Assembly: GCA_947627355.1 (NCBI GenBank)
Contig: CANQVX010000001.1
Coordinates: forward strand, 174,509-238,508
Reading direction: 5' to 3'
Origin: an uncultured Bacilli bacterium
Lineage (GTDB): Bacteria; Bacillota_I; Bacilli_A; RFN20; CAG-631
Length of the DNA: 64,000 nucleotides
Below the pieces are notes generated by a model. It did not search any database. It was not told where the DNA came from and was given only the letters and a program-made list of their open reading frames with translations. Position numbers and translations under genes: made by a program. Positions 51,852 to 60,757 of the stretch are shown here, one piece after another; the stretch's first letter is position 1, and every line of letters starts with the position of its first letter.

Positions 51852-53420
51852 ATGAAAAAGAAAGTAATTATCATCGGTGCTGGTCCAGCAGGATTAACTG
51901 CTGCTTATGAATTATTAAAAGACGAAAATTATGAACCAATTATTTTAGAAGAATCCGAATTTATCGGTGGTATTTCAAGAACCGCAACATATCACGGAAA
52001 TAGAATGGATATTGGTGGTCATCGTTTCTTTTCAAAAGATGAACGTGTAACAGACTTATGGAAAGAACTTATGCCAATTCAAGGTTTTCCTTCTAAAGAT
52101 GATATTGCTTTAGAAATTCATAAAGATCTTCCTGAAGGTGGACCAAATCCAGAAACCGAAGATAGAGTTATGCTTATAAGAAAAAGAGTATCAAGAATCT
52201 TTTACTTACGTAAATTCTTTGATTATCCAATTTCTTTAAAGTTTAGAACTTTTAAAAACATGGGCTTTAAACGAACTATGGAAGCAGGCTTTGGCTATAT
52301 TGGTTCTGTCTTTCATAAACGTCCTGAAGATTCATTAGAAAACTTCTACATCAATCGTTTTGGTAAACCTTTATATCAAATGTTTTTTGAAGACTATACC
52401 GAAAAATTATGGGGTGTTCATCCTAGTAACATCTCAGCTGACTGGGGTGCTCAACGCGTGAAGGGTTTATCTTTATCAAAAGCAATCTTAAATGTTTTAA
52501 AAAAGCCTTTTGTTAGAAATTCTAAAAAGCAAGAAACATCATTGATTGAACAATTCCTTTATCCTAAAAAAGGTCCAGGACAACTTTATGAAACAATGGC
52601 AGAAGAAATAAAAAACAAAGGCGGAACAATTATTTTAAATGCCAAGGTTGATAAAGTTATTATAAATAATGGAAAAATCAAATCAGTTGAAGCAATAGTA
52701 AATAACGAAAGACAAACATTTACTGGTGATTACTTTATTTCTTCAATGCCTATTAAAGATTTATTTGAAAGTATTGGAAAAGATAATTGCAATGAAGATG
52801 TTTATAATATTGCAACTAATCTTCCATATCGTGATTTCATCACAGTTGGCTTATTATTAGATAAACTTAAAATCAAAAACGAAACAAAAACTAAAACATT
52901 TAATGATATAGTTCCTGATTGTTGGATCTATGTTCAAGAAAGAGATGTTAAACTTGGACGAATTCAAATATTCAACAATTGGTCACCTTACATGGTTGAA
53001 GATTTTGAAAACAAAGTATGGATTGGCCTTGAATATTTTTGTACTGAAGGCGATGACATGTGGAATTCAAGTGATGAAGAATTCATTAAGTTTGCTATCA
53101 ATGAATTAAAACAAATTGATATCATCGAAGACAAAAAAGATGTCTTAGATTCAACAAGAATCAAAGTTAAGAAGGCCTATCCGGCTTACTTTGGAACTTA
53201 TCAAGAATTTGATAAAGTTAAGACTTATTTAGATACCATTGAAAATCTATATTGTGTCGGTCGAAACGGCCAACATCGTTATAATAACATGGACCATTCA
53301 ATGGTAACTGCAATGGTTGCAAGTGAATTAATCAAAACTAATAATAAAGATAAATCTTCTTTATGGAGTGTTAACACTGAAAAGAGTTATCACGAAGCAA
53401 AAGACAAAGATAAAAAATAG
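51852..53420 (+). CDS. FAD/NAD(P)-dependent oxidoreductase (amine-oxidase/UGM-like)
   Basis: This 522-aa flavoprotein has the dinucleotide-binding GxGxxG motif in [18 protein letters not shown] at the extreme N-terminus, then [12 protein letters not shown] and GGHRFFSKD, which is characteristic of the COG1232 group (protoporphyrinogen-oxidase or UDP-galactopyranose-mutase-like). The C-terminal [19 protein letters not shown] closes the FAD site. These proteins often act in envelope polysaccharide or lipid modification; the substrate is not known. GAGGAAGGA precedes the ATG. It is monocistronic and closed by a terminator. Confidence 0.82.
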   Translation: MKKKVIIIGAGPAGLTAAYELLKDENYEPIILEESEFIGGISRTATYHGNRMDIGGHRFFSKDERVTDLWKELMPIQGFPSKDDIALEIHKDLPEGGPNPETEDRVMLIRKRVSRIFYLRKFFDYPISLKFRTFKNMGFKRTMEAGFGYIGSVFHKRPEDSLENFYINRFGKPLYQMFFEDYTEKLWGVHPSNISADWGAQRVKGLSLSKAILNVLKKPFVRNSKKQETSLIEQFLYPKKGPGQLYETMAEEIKNKGGTIILNAKVDKVIINNGKIKSVEAIVNNERQTFTGDYFISSMPIKDLFESIGKDNCNEDVYNIATNLPYRDFITVGLLLDKLKIKNETKTKTFNDIVPDCWIYVQERDVKLGRIQIFNNWSPYMVEDFENKVWIGLEYFCTEGDDMWNSSDEEFIKFAINELKQIDIIEDKKDVLDSTRIKVKKAYPAYFGTYQEFDKVKTYLDTIENLYCVGRNGQHRYNNMDHSMVTAMVASELIKTNNKDKSSLWSVNTEKSYHEAKDKDKK

Positions 53421-53448
53421 GTTTTTATCGATTCTATTGACAAAATTA

Positions 53449-53491
53449 AAAGCAGGTTAGTTGAACTAATGAACTAAGTCTGCTTTTTTTA
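53449..53491. terminator. Terminator between convergent genes
   Basis: AAGCAG and TTAGTT pair with AACTAA and CTGCTT around a short loop, followed by T7 on the plus strand. Confidence 0.75.
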
Positions 53492-53929
53492 TTATTCTTT
53501 AGGTTTTCTATACCTACCAATTAAAGTGGCTATGCCACAAAACATACCAATAGAACTAGCTAAACCGCAACAACAAATAAGAACGGCTTTTATGGTTGAT
53601 TCACTTCTAACAAGCGCCAGTACAATTTCTAGAAAAAGACCGCCTATTAATAGTACTAGTTCTATATAAAGTTCAATTTTTGAAGTGTTATTCTTGTTTT
53701 TTGTAAAGAAACAACCAATAATTCCACCTATAGCTAAAACAAGTGAGCCATACAAGAATATTTGATACCATATTGGAAAATCAAAAAGTTCTTCAATATG
53801 GGGATAATTAAATTCTGCTATAAACATGCTTATTCCTATAAGCAAAGCTCCAACAAACACAATTGCCATAAACACTATAGCTAAAATGTTTTTTCTTTTT
53901 GTTTTATCATATTCAATATTTGTATCCAT
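53492..53929 (-). CDS. Four-TM membrane protein
   Basis: This 145-aa protein has four hydrophobic segments (NILAIVFMAIVFVGALLIGI, YQIFLYGSLVLAIGGIIGCFF, IELVLLIGGLFLEIVLAL, VLICCCGLASSIGMFCGIA). No family is recognised. It lies five bases after the stop of the Sel1-repeat gene, so it may be cotranscribed with it. Confidence 0.65.
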   Translation of the reverse strand: MDTNIEYDKTKRKNILAIVFMAIVFVGALLIGISMFIAEFNYPHIEELFDFPIWYQIFLYGSLVLAIGGIIGCFFTKNKNNTSKIELYIELVLLIGGLFLEIVLALVRSESTIKAVLICCCGLASSIGMFCGIATLIGRYRKPKE

Positions 53930-53934
53930 ATAAA

Positions 53935-54566
53935 TTAGTCAAACCTTCCTTTTCTTTGATATTCATCGACCTTTTTTTGAGCTTCTACGTCGCCTTGCCT
54001 AGCTGCTTTTAAATACCATTCATAAGCAATTCTATGATTCTTTTCAACGCCTTCACCGTTTTTATAGCAAACTCCCAATTGGTATTGACCATAACTATTG
54101 CCTTGATTTGCTAATAACGTAAACCAGTAAACGGCTGTTCTATGGTCTTCTTTAACACCACGGCCAATTTTATAGCAGTAGCCAAGTATTCCTTGAGAAA
54201 CAGCAAACCCTTGATTAGCAGCCATTAAACACCAATAAGCAGCCGCTTCATCGTTCCTTTCTACGCCTCTTCCCCAAGTATAACAAATACCTAATTGATA
54301 TTGTGCAGGTGCATAATTTTTTTTGCTGCTTGTAACCACCAATAGGCCGCTTTGTGGTAATCTTTACTTGCTCCTTTACCAAAATAATAACAGCAAGCTA
54401 TGCAACGTTGTCCTACAACACTATCAGCTTTTGATTCAAAAAACTTAAGTAAACTACTTTCTTTGCTTTGATCAATAATAATCCTATTAAAGAAATATCC
54501 AATTTCAACTTTTTGATAAAATTCTTCAACAGTTTTTACTTTTACATTATTGAAAATATAGTTCAT
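53935..54566 (-). pseudogene. Sel1-repeat protein gene interrupted by a poly-A frameshift
   Basis: Two frames encode one Sel1-repeat protein. The first starts at 54566 after AAGGAG and reads through a first repeat (CCYYFGKGASKDYHKAAYWW). The second continues with three more (LGICYTWGRGVERNDEAAAY, LGYCYKIGRGVKEDHRTAVY, LGVCYKNGEGVEKNHRIAYE). They are joined at AAAAAAAA (T8 at 54317-54324 on the plus strand), where nine A residues would restore the frame (LQAAKKNYAPAQ). The product would be about 210 aa and mediate protein interactions. The shift may be a mutation, a sequencing error, or a site of slippage. Confidence 0.75.
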
Positions 54567-54809
54567 ACAAGTTACTCCTTTCTATATTTTTTTATTTAAT
54601 CATGTTTTACGTATTTACATTATTAAGCAAATGCCGTTTTTGCAAACAAAAGTGATAAAGATTTGGACATTTTAGTGATAAATATTTCCTGCTTTTTTAC
54701 AAAAAACCTCAAATAAGTGGGGGGTTACTCCGTTTTTCTTAAAATCACGTTTTTTTATGTGATGACAACTTTTTGATGCTTAATATCAAACTTAGAAGCA
54801 TTATTATTT

Positions 54810-56030
54810 TCAAAACTTGTCTATTTCATCTAAATTAGCTTTATAGTAATGATATTTACCACTTCTTATATCAACACACAAATTAAATTTCTTTAATTTG
54901 CCGAGTAAATCGGTTATTTTTGTATTTCCTTGATTTAATGTTTTACACAAGTTTGCTTTGCTTAAACCAAAATCTCCAAAAACACTACATTGTATTAAAA
55001 TAGTTAACAATTGTTTTAGGTCTTTTTGATTTTCATTAGAACCAAATGAAGACATTATTTTTCCGATAATAGACTCATATTTATCATATTCTTGTTTTTT
55101 TGCTAAGGCATATATTTCTGTCTTTTGATATGATTTATAAATAATATCAAGAAATTCATAAACAAATGTTGAAATATCGGCCCTATTTCTAATATCGTTG
55201 GTGTGTGAAAAAGCATCTAAATATTGTGTTAAGTTTTCTTTGATAGTCATACTTAATCTAAATCCAACAACTTGATTGAAATGTTTAGATAGAATATAGC
55301 TTGATATGAATCTATTTATCCTTCCATTTCCATCATAAAACGGATGAATATAACCAAAGTAATAATGAAACAAAGCTATTCTTATTAATATATCAATGGA
55401 TTCATCATTTAAAATCTTTAACGCTTTATCTAGATAATCAATTATTTTTTCTTCTGGCATAACGCCATTATGAACGATTTTATCGGTAGATTTATAAACA
55501 TGAACAACTTCTTTTCTGAATAGTCTTCCATCTGGTAAATTGTTTTTATCTTCAACTTTTATTTCATCATATAACATTTCATCATATAGTTTTCTTATAT
55601 CTTCAGGGCTATTAAAGTTTAGTTGATTTTGAGTTAGTAATAGATATTTATTAACAATTCCTTGAAATCTATTTTGGTTTTTAATCTTTTTTTCAATTTC
55701 ATTGATTAAATCATTGATCTCTTTTCTTGTTGAAATTACACCTTCAATACTATTGGTATATTCGATTTCATCAATCAATGATTTTCTTATATATTGACTC
55801 GTTGCAGTTGAAGGTAATTCTAAAAATGTTTTAGTTATTTTAGCGTCGGTTTCTCTTATTTTTGAAATCAAGGACATAATATTTTTATCGTATGTAAAAA
55901 ACGATTGATATCCATTGATATAAATATCAAATTTAATAGTACATTCCGAGTTAAACTTTTCGTTGTAAATGTCGTTAAATACTGAATTATCATTCATTAA
56001 GAATAATTTATATAAAGATTTAAAACTCAT
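54810..56030 (-). CDS. Fic-domain protein, self-inhibited class
   Basis: This 406-aa protein has the Fic catalytic motif HPFYDGNGRINR at residues 229-240, complete with His, Asp and the two Arg, so it should transfer AMP (or another nucleotide) to protein hydroxyls. An N-terminal inhibitory helix motif, TNSIEG (residues 92-97; [S/T]xxxE[G/N]), marks it as a class II, self-inhibited Fic protein. A winged-helix-like C-terminal part (DFGLSKANLCKTLNQGNTKITDLL) suggests DNA binding and autoregulation. GGAGTG precedes the ATG and two inverted repeats lie upstream. Confidence 0.9.
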   Translation of the reverse strand: MSFKSLYKLFLMNDNSVFNDIYNEKFNSECTIKFDIYINGYQSFFTYDKNIMSLISKIRETDAKITKTFLELPSTATSQYIRKSLIDEIEYTNSIEGVISTRKEINDLINEIEKKIKNQNRFQGIVNKYLLLTQNQLNFNSPEDIRKLYDEMLYDEIKVEDKNNLPDGRLFRKEVVHVYKSTDKIVHNGVMPEEKIIDYLDKALKILNDESIDILIRIALFHYYFGYIHPFYDGNGRINRFISSYILSKHFNQVVGFRLSMTIKENLTQYLDAFSHTNDIRNRADISTFVYEFLDIIYKSYQKTEIYALAKKQEYDKYESIIGKIMSSFGSNENQKDLKQLLTILIQCSVFGDFGLSKANLCKTLNQGNTKITDLLGKLKKFNLCVDIRSGKYHYYKANLDEIDKF

Positions 56031-56082
56031 AACAACACTCCTCGATACAATTATAAACTGATTTTAAAATATAATTCAAGTT

Positions 56083-56168
56083 ATATCGTTCATTTTTAAT
56101 TTGTTTTGAACGATATTATTATATATTTATTTGGTTATCGTTCGTTTTATATATTTTTTGAACGATAT
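56083..56168. repeat. Two inverted repeats upstream of the Fic gene
   Basis: ATATCGTTCA (56083-56092) with TGAACGATAT (56107-56116), and TATCGTTCG (56136-56144) with TGAACGATAT (56159-56168). Both units have the same arms and are about 52 bp apart, so they are candidate operators read by the Fic protein's C-terminal winged helix. Confidence 0.7.
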
Positions 56169-56176
56169 AAATTAAA

Positions 56177-56212
56177 AACTGTTGAAAAACCAAAACGAGT
56201 CTATCAACAGTT
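56177..56212 (-). terminator. Terminator of ATPase copy 7
   Basis: Perfect 9-bp stem AACTGTTGA/TCAACAGTT, followed by a short T run on the minus strand. Confidence 0.6.
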
Positions 56213-56218
56213 AAATGT

Positions 56219-56251
56219 GTCACAAATTTGAAAATGTTATGAATTTGAGAC
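56219..56251. repeat. Copy of the ATPase 7 operator-like repeat, downstream of the gene
   Basis: GTCACAAATT (56219-56228) and AATTTGAGAC (56242-56251) repeat the inverted repeat found upstream of the same gene at 57521-57553. It is almost identical, but located at the 3' end of the gene. Confidence 0.6.
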
Positions 56252-56253
56252 AG

Positions 56254-57477
56254 TTATGATAATGTTATATCTACTTTATTTAACAACCATTCTTCAATAT
56301 TTAAATGAGTTATTCCATTTCTAGACATATCAAACTCATCCAAACTAAGTACATACTTAGGAGATTGATCTCTTATCGAATCAAACGCTTTAAATTCTCT
56401 TTCAATTACATCCTCGCTTGTTAATAAATATGCCACTTGAATAAAACATTTTTTGCCATCTTTCATAGCAACAAAATCTATTTCGCCTTTATATGTTTTA
56501 CCAATCTTAACATCATAACCACGGTATAATAATTCGTTGTAAACGACATTTTCTAAAGCGTGAGCTACAAAGATTTTATTTGAATCATTGCACGCCAACA
56601 TGAATCCGTTATCGACAACAAATTGTTTTTCAATTTGTTTTAATGTTCGTTTGGTCGCTATATCATATCTTTTTACTCTAGAAATTAGGCAGGCTTGTTC
56701 TAACTTTTCTAAATATCTATAGATGGTTTTTCGATTAAGAGCATCTTGATTATTCACGTTATAATAATCGACTATGTTTTGAACTGAAAAGTCTTTAGAA
56801 GCATTGCTGATAATATATTTAGAGACTAAAATAAAAGTTTCTTTATCAACTTTATAGTTTTTGTTACAGATATCTTTATCGATGATTCCATAATATATTG
56901 ACTTCAAATATTCTTTAATATCTTCTTCTAACGTATAATCCATTCGTTGAGGCATACCACCAAATCTAATATAGTTTTGAAATGGTTTATTAGGTAATTC
57001 TAATTTATTTTCTTGATAATATTCAATAAATTCACTATAAGTAAAAGGCATAATTTTAAATTTTTTGCATCTGCCAACAAGCAAACTAGCAAGACGACCT
57101 GATAAGAGTTTTGAATTGCTCCCAGTTACAAAAATAGAAACGTTTTGAGTTGCCTTTAATGAAGCTAACACCTTTTCAAACTGATTAACGTGTTGGATTT
57201 CATCTAACAAAATATAATATTTTTCAGTGTCTTTGATTTGTTTTAAAATAAAATCATTTAGTTTATTATAATTTTTAATTTTTGAATATTTTATATCTTC
57301 AAAATTAACAAAAATAATGTGATCTTCTTTTATTTTTCTTAGATTTATCAATTCATCTTTAATTTGATTTAATAAAACACTTTTACCACACCTTCTTACA
57401 CCAGTTAAAACCTTTATTAAATTTGATTCATAAAATCTTCGTATGTGTTCTAAATATTGTTTTCTTTCTATTAACAT
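56254..57477 (-). CDS. AAA ATPase, DUF4143 family (RRCGKS type), copy 7
   Basis: This 407-aa protein has Walker A TGVRRCGKSVLL, Walker B YILLDEIQHV, IFVTGSNSKLLSGRLASLLVGR, and the C-terminal GEIDFVAMKDGKKCFIQVAYLL. It ends LSLDEFDMSRNGITHLNIEEWLL, very like copy 1, so these two are close relatives 39 kb apart. GGTGG precedes the ATG at 57477; the longer frame adds nine non-conserved codons. It is bounded on both sides by the same inverted repeat. Confidence 0.85.
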   Translation of the reverse strand: MLIERKQYLEHIRRFYESNLIKVLTGVRRCGKSVLLNQIKDELINLRKIKEDHIIFVNFEDIKYSKIKNYNKLNDFILKQIKDTEKYYILLDEIQHVNQFEKVLASLKATQNVSIFVTGSNSKLLSGRLASLLVGRCKKFKIMPFTYSEFIEYYQENKLELPNKPFQNYIRFGGMPQRMDYTLEEDIKEYLKSIYYGIIDKDICNKNYKVDKETFILVSKYIISNASKDFSVQNIVDYYNVNNQDALNRKTIYRYLEKLEQACLISRVKRYDIATKRTLKQIEKQFVVDNGFMLACNDSNKIFVAHALENVVYNELLYRGYDVKIGKTYKGEIDFVAMKDGKKCFIQVAYLLTSEDVIEREFKAFDSIRDQSPKYVLSLDEFDMSRNGITHLNIEEWLLNKVDITLS

Positions 57478-57520
57478 AAATAACCACCATTTATATTGTA
57501 TCACAGTTAGTCAAAAATGT

Positions 57521-57553
57521 GTCACAAATTTGAAATTTTTTTGAATTTGTGAC
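57521..57553. repeat. Inverted repeat upstream of ATPase copy 7
   Basis: GTCACAAATT (57521-57530) and AATTTGTGAC (57544-57553) are perfect 10-bp arms 13 nt apart, 44-76 bp upstream of the ATG. A half-site (TATCACAG) lies at 57499-57506. Confidence 0.65.
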
Positions 57554-57676
57554 AGAGTTTTTACTTATTTAAGCGCAAATTCTTTTTTTACTCCTTGTCG
57601 TGTTTTTTACATCAATAGTCAACTTTTTGTGTCCAATAGTCAAGTTTTGCTGTGAAACTTGTTTTTTTAAACAAAA

Positions 57677-57709
57677 ATGCTCAAGTCTTTTATTTTTAAA
57701 CTTAAGCAT
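57677..57709 (-). terminator. Terminator of ATPase copy 8
   Basis: ATGCTTAAGT pairs with ACTTGAGCAT (one G-U) on the minus strand, followed by T5. Confidence 0.65.
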
Positions 57710-57715
57710 TAATGT

Positions 57716-58897
57716 TTATAAACTTTCCATTAAAAGAAAATCTTTTAATTTGATATGTTTTACCACACTTGTAGAATAATCTATTTCATCATTTGTTATG
57801 ATTATTTTTTGCATTGAATTATCTAATTTATCAAATAATTCAAACTCTTTATCCCGTGTCTTTTTTTCAATAATAGTATATGCTACTTGTACAAGATATT
57901 TCATATTTTCTTTATTTGCTATGAAATCAATTTCTTTACCATTATATGAAAACACATTAACATTGTATCCCATATAAAGAAGTTCGTTATAAACGATATT
58001 TTCTAAATTATGAGTTAAATCAAAGTCATTATCTTGACAACGAATAGAATTCAATGAGACATCAGCATTATAAATTTTAACATAAAATTCTAATTCTTTT
58101 TTTGCTTTTACAGAATACTGATTGATTGTATCAATAATATATGCTTCTTTTAAATAATTTAAGTATTTCATAATTGTGTTGATAGAACACTTCATTATAT
58201 TCTTGTTCACATAATCATATATTGATTTAGCTGAAAAGATTCTACTGTTAGATTTAAGTACATAATTAACAAATCTTTTAAACAATTCTGTTTTCTTAAT
58301 TTTATATCTAGCGATTAAATCGTTTATTACTATCGTTTCATCTAAATCATTTAAATATCTTATTTGTCCTTCTTTGGTTTTAAATTCAAATCTATTTGGA
58401 AATCCTCCATAGATTAAATAATCTAATATAGATGTTTCAATGCCTAATTCTTTTGAATATTCTATGATTTCTTTATATACAAAAGGACGAACTCTAAATG
58501 AGACAAATCTGCCGCTTAATTGAGTGGTAAATTCGCTTGATAATAGTTTTGAGTTAGATCCTGTTATAAATATTGAACAATTTTCTAGTCTTAATGTTTT
58601 ACAAGCATCAGCCCAGTCATCTATCATTTGTATTTCATCTAAAAATACATAACATAGACCTTTTTGCTTTTTATTACGCACATATTCAATAATGCTGTTG
58701 GCGTTAGGTATATTTAATTTGGTTGATTTGTTTTCAAAATTTAAATAAATAACATTACTGCTCTTTTGTTTTATTTCTTCCATTATTTGTTCTAGTATGA
58801 CAGATTTACCACATCTTCTAATTCCAGTAATAATTTTAATTAAATTTGAATCATAGAACTCTCTAACATCTTTGATGTAATGTTCTCTTTTTATCAT
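57716..58897 (-). CDS. AAA ATPase, DUF4143 family (RRCGKS type), copy 8
   Basis: This 393-aa protein has Walker A TGIRRCGKSVILEQ near residue 25, Walker B YVFLDEIQMI, IFITGSNSKLLSSEFTTQLSGRF, and the C-terminal KEIDFIANKENMKYLVQVAY. It is the shortest copy. AGGTGATT precedes the ATG. It follows copy 7 in the same orientation but has its own terminator and its own upstream repeats, so it is a separate unit. Confidence 0.85.
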   Translation of the reverse strand: MIKREHYIKDVREFYDSNLIKIITGIRRCGKSVILEQIMEEIKQKSSNVIYLNFENKSTKLNIPNANSIIEYVRNKKQKGLCYVFLDEIQMIDDWADACKTLRLENCSIFITGSNSKLLSSEFTTQLSGRFVSFRVRPFVYKEIIEYSKELGIETSILDYLIYGGFPNRFEFKTKEGQIRYLNDLDETIVINDLIARYKIKKTELFKRFVNYVLKSNSRIFSAKSIYDYVNKNIMKCSINTIMKYLNYLKEAYIIDTINQYSVKAKKELEFYVKIYNADVSLNSIRCQDNDFDLTHNLENIVYNELLYMGYNVNVFSYNGKEIDFIANKENMKYLVQVAYTIIEKKTRDKEFELFDKLDNSMQKIIITNDEIDYSTSVVKHIKLKDFLLMESL

Positions 58898-58926
58898 TTT
58901 GAATCACCTACCACCATAATCATACT

Positions 58927-58999
58927 GAAAACTTTTTTAAAAATCAACAAAAGTTTTCACTTGTACTGAAAACTTTTTGCAAAAACAGCGAAAGTTTTC
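58927..58999. repeat. Two inverted repeats upstream of ATPase copy 8
   Basis: GAAAACTTTT (58927-58936) with AAAAGTTTTC (58949-58958), and GAAAACTTTTT (58968-58978) with GAAAGTTTTC (58990-58999). Both are preceded by ACT, and the period is 41 bp, as for copy 1. Confidence 0.7.
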
Positions 59000-59141
59000 A
59001 TTTTATTATAATTCACCCAAAACAATGATTAACTTATGATTTATTCCCACGCACGCTTTTTTAAGAATAGTGATTTCCCTTAAACCCACTACAGAAGCGG
59101 ATTTACTTTTCAAAAGTGTTTAATCTTTTTGTTATAAAAAG

Positions 59142-59167
59142 GCCAGCAAAACATTTAAATTGCTGGC
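59142..59167 (-). terminator. Terminator of ATPase copy 9
   Basis: GCCAGCA/TGCTGGC stem followed on the minus strand by C and T5. Confidence 0.75.
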
Positions 59168-59174
59168 TTAAATA

Positions 59175-60473
59175 TTATTTAATACAAAATACTGCATATA
59201 AAGGAACTGATTTAATATTGTTTTCAAAACCAAAGTTTTTAGTTGAAATCCTTATTGAATAAGTTGGTTTATATTTATTAACATAAACCGATAAACTTTT
59301 AGAACGAACATTATCACTAGATTTTACTTCAATTGGAATGATATCTTTACCAATTCTTGTTATGAAATCAATTTTGGCACTATCCTTACTTATCCAATAA
59401 TAAGTGTCAAATTTATTCATTGTTAGTTGATTAAATACATAGTTTTCAGTAAGTCCTCCTTTAAATTCAAAACTATCGTTGTCCAAAAAAATATCGCCGT
59501 ATTGAGCTTTGTAACTAGCACAACACAGCCCAACATCATTTATATAAAACTTAAAACAATCAAGTGATTTAAATGCTGATAAAGGAAGTTTAATTTGATC
59601 TAATTTATAAAGTTGTTTTGCTACTCCTGATAAACATATCCATTCAATAGCGTCTTCAAATTCTCTTGCCCTGCCATCTTTTTTAATAAGTGAATATTTA
59701 AACTTTTTATTTTCTTTAGCTAGCTGTGTGCTGATGTTTTTATATACAAGTTTAACTTTTGGAATTTCTGTAGACTTATTATATTTACTCATATCATCAA
59801 AATATGATTCTAATATTTCATCTTGTTTTATTCTTGCCATTTCAAGATTTTTAGTTTTTAGAAATTGTTCAACAGCTGCAGGCATTCCACCAACATATAA
59901 AAAAGTTTTATATAATTCCATTGCTTCATCATGCATCGGTCTAGGAAGTGCTTCGTTTTCTTTATAGCATCTTTTAATTTCTTCAATTAAAAATTCATAA
60001 TTCTCGTTTTGAGCGAGCAAAAACTCTTCAAAATCCATAGGATACATTGTCATAAACTGCACTTTGCCAACAGGAAATGAATAAGATTCTCTATTGAGTG
60101 CAATACCAAGTAATGAACCTGTAGCAATAATATGATATTCGTTTGCTTGTTCGTTGAAATATTTTAAAGAGGTTAAAGCTCTAGGACAGTATTGGATTTC
60201 ATCAAAGATAATTAACGTGTTACCTTTTGTTATTTCTTTTTTACTATGGGAAGCAAGTTTTTTTACAATCTTATCTGGATCTAAAACACTAAAATAGTCT
60301 ACTAAATCCTCGTTTTGTTCAAAATTAAAGTAAGCAACATTACTATATTCATTGAAACCAAACAAATTTACTATATAAGTTTTACCAACTTGTCTTGCTC
60401 CTTGTAAAAGCAAAGGTTTTCTATCACTTGATTGTTTCCAATTCAATAAATCTTCGTAGATTTTTCTTTTCAT
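59175..60473 (-). CDS. AAA ATPase, DUF4143 family (RQVGKT type), copy 9
   Basis: This 432-aa protein has Walker A QGARQVGKTYIV, Walker B LIIFDEIQYCPRA, ATGSLLG, and the C-terminal AKIDFITRIGKDIIPIEVKSS with an intact Asp-Glu-Lys pattern. GGGTGATAAAA precedes the ATG at 60473. The GIxxAVEQFL/STQLAKENKKFKYSL segments are close to copies 3 and 5. Upstream, ACCGTTTTTTTGCGGT and a TTCCGTTTTTTC half-copy (about 60529-60573) may be its operator. Confidence 0.85.
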   Translation of the reverse strand: MKRKIYEDLLNWKQSSDRKPLLLQGARQVGKTYIVNLFGFNEYSNVAYFNFEQNEDLVDYFSVLDPDKIVKKLASHSKKEITKGNTLIIFDEIQYCPRALTSLKYFNEQANEYHIIATGSLLGIALNRESYSFPVGKVQFMTMYPMDFEEFLLAQNENYEFLIEEIKRCYKENEALPRPMHDEAMELYKTFLYVGGMPAAVEQFLKTKNLEMARIKQDEILESYFDDMSKYNKSTEIPKVKLVYKNISTQLAKENKKFKYSLIKKDGRAREFEDAIEWICLSGVAKQLYKLDQIKLPLSAFKSLDCFKFYINDVGLCCASYKAQYGDIFLDNDSFEFKGGLTENYVFNQLTMNKFDTYYWISKDSAKIDFITRIGKDIIPIEVKSSDNVRSKSLSVYVNKYKPTYSIRISTKNFGFENNIKSVPLYAVFCIK

Positions 60474-60528
60474 TTTTATCACCCACAGCCTTATTTTATA
60501 CAATTTGTGTGAAAAAATCAACATTTTT

Positions 60529-60573
60529 ACCGTTTTTTTGCGGTTAATTTTATTTAAATTTTCCGTTTTTTCT
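60529..60573. promoter_or_regulatory. Weak repeat upstream of ATPase copy 9
   Basis: ACCG-T7-CGGT at about 60529-60544 and a CCGTTTTTTC half-site near 60563. The pattern is weaker than at the other ATPase genes. Confidence 0.35.
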
Positions 60574-60757
60574 GAGATGAGATTATAATTTTTGGTTTAT
60601 AAGTGCTATTAAACACAATATTTATATTTAAAATCATTATTTTTTGTCGGCCAAATCGATGTTTTAAAATAAAAGTTCTAGAAACACGTTATTATAATGA
60701 TTTCTAAAACCTATTTGTTTTTTATATAATTTCTTTTTTATATAGAAAAATATGCTT

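Noticed and set aside
54719..54724. G6 tract as a further phase-variable promoter
   Set aside because: No TTGACA or -10 at suitable distance on either strand; the tract is short.
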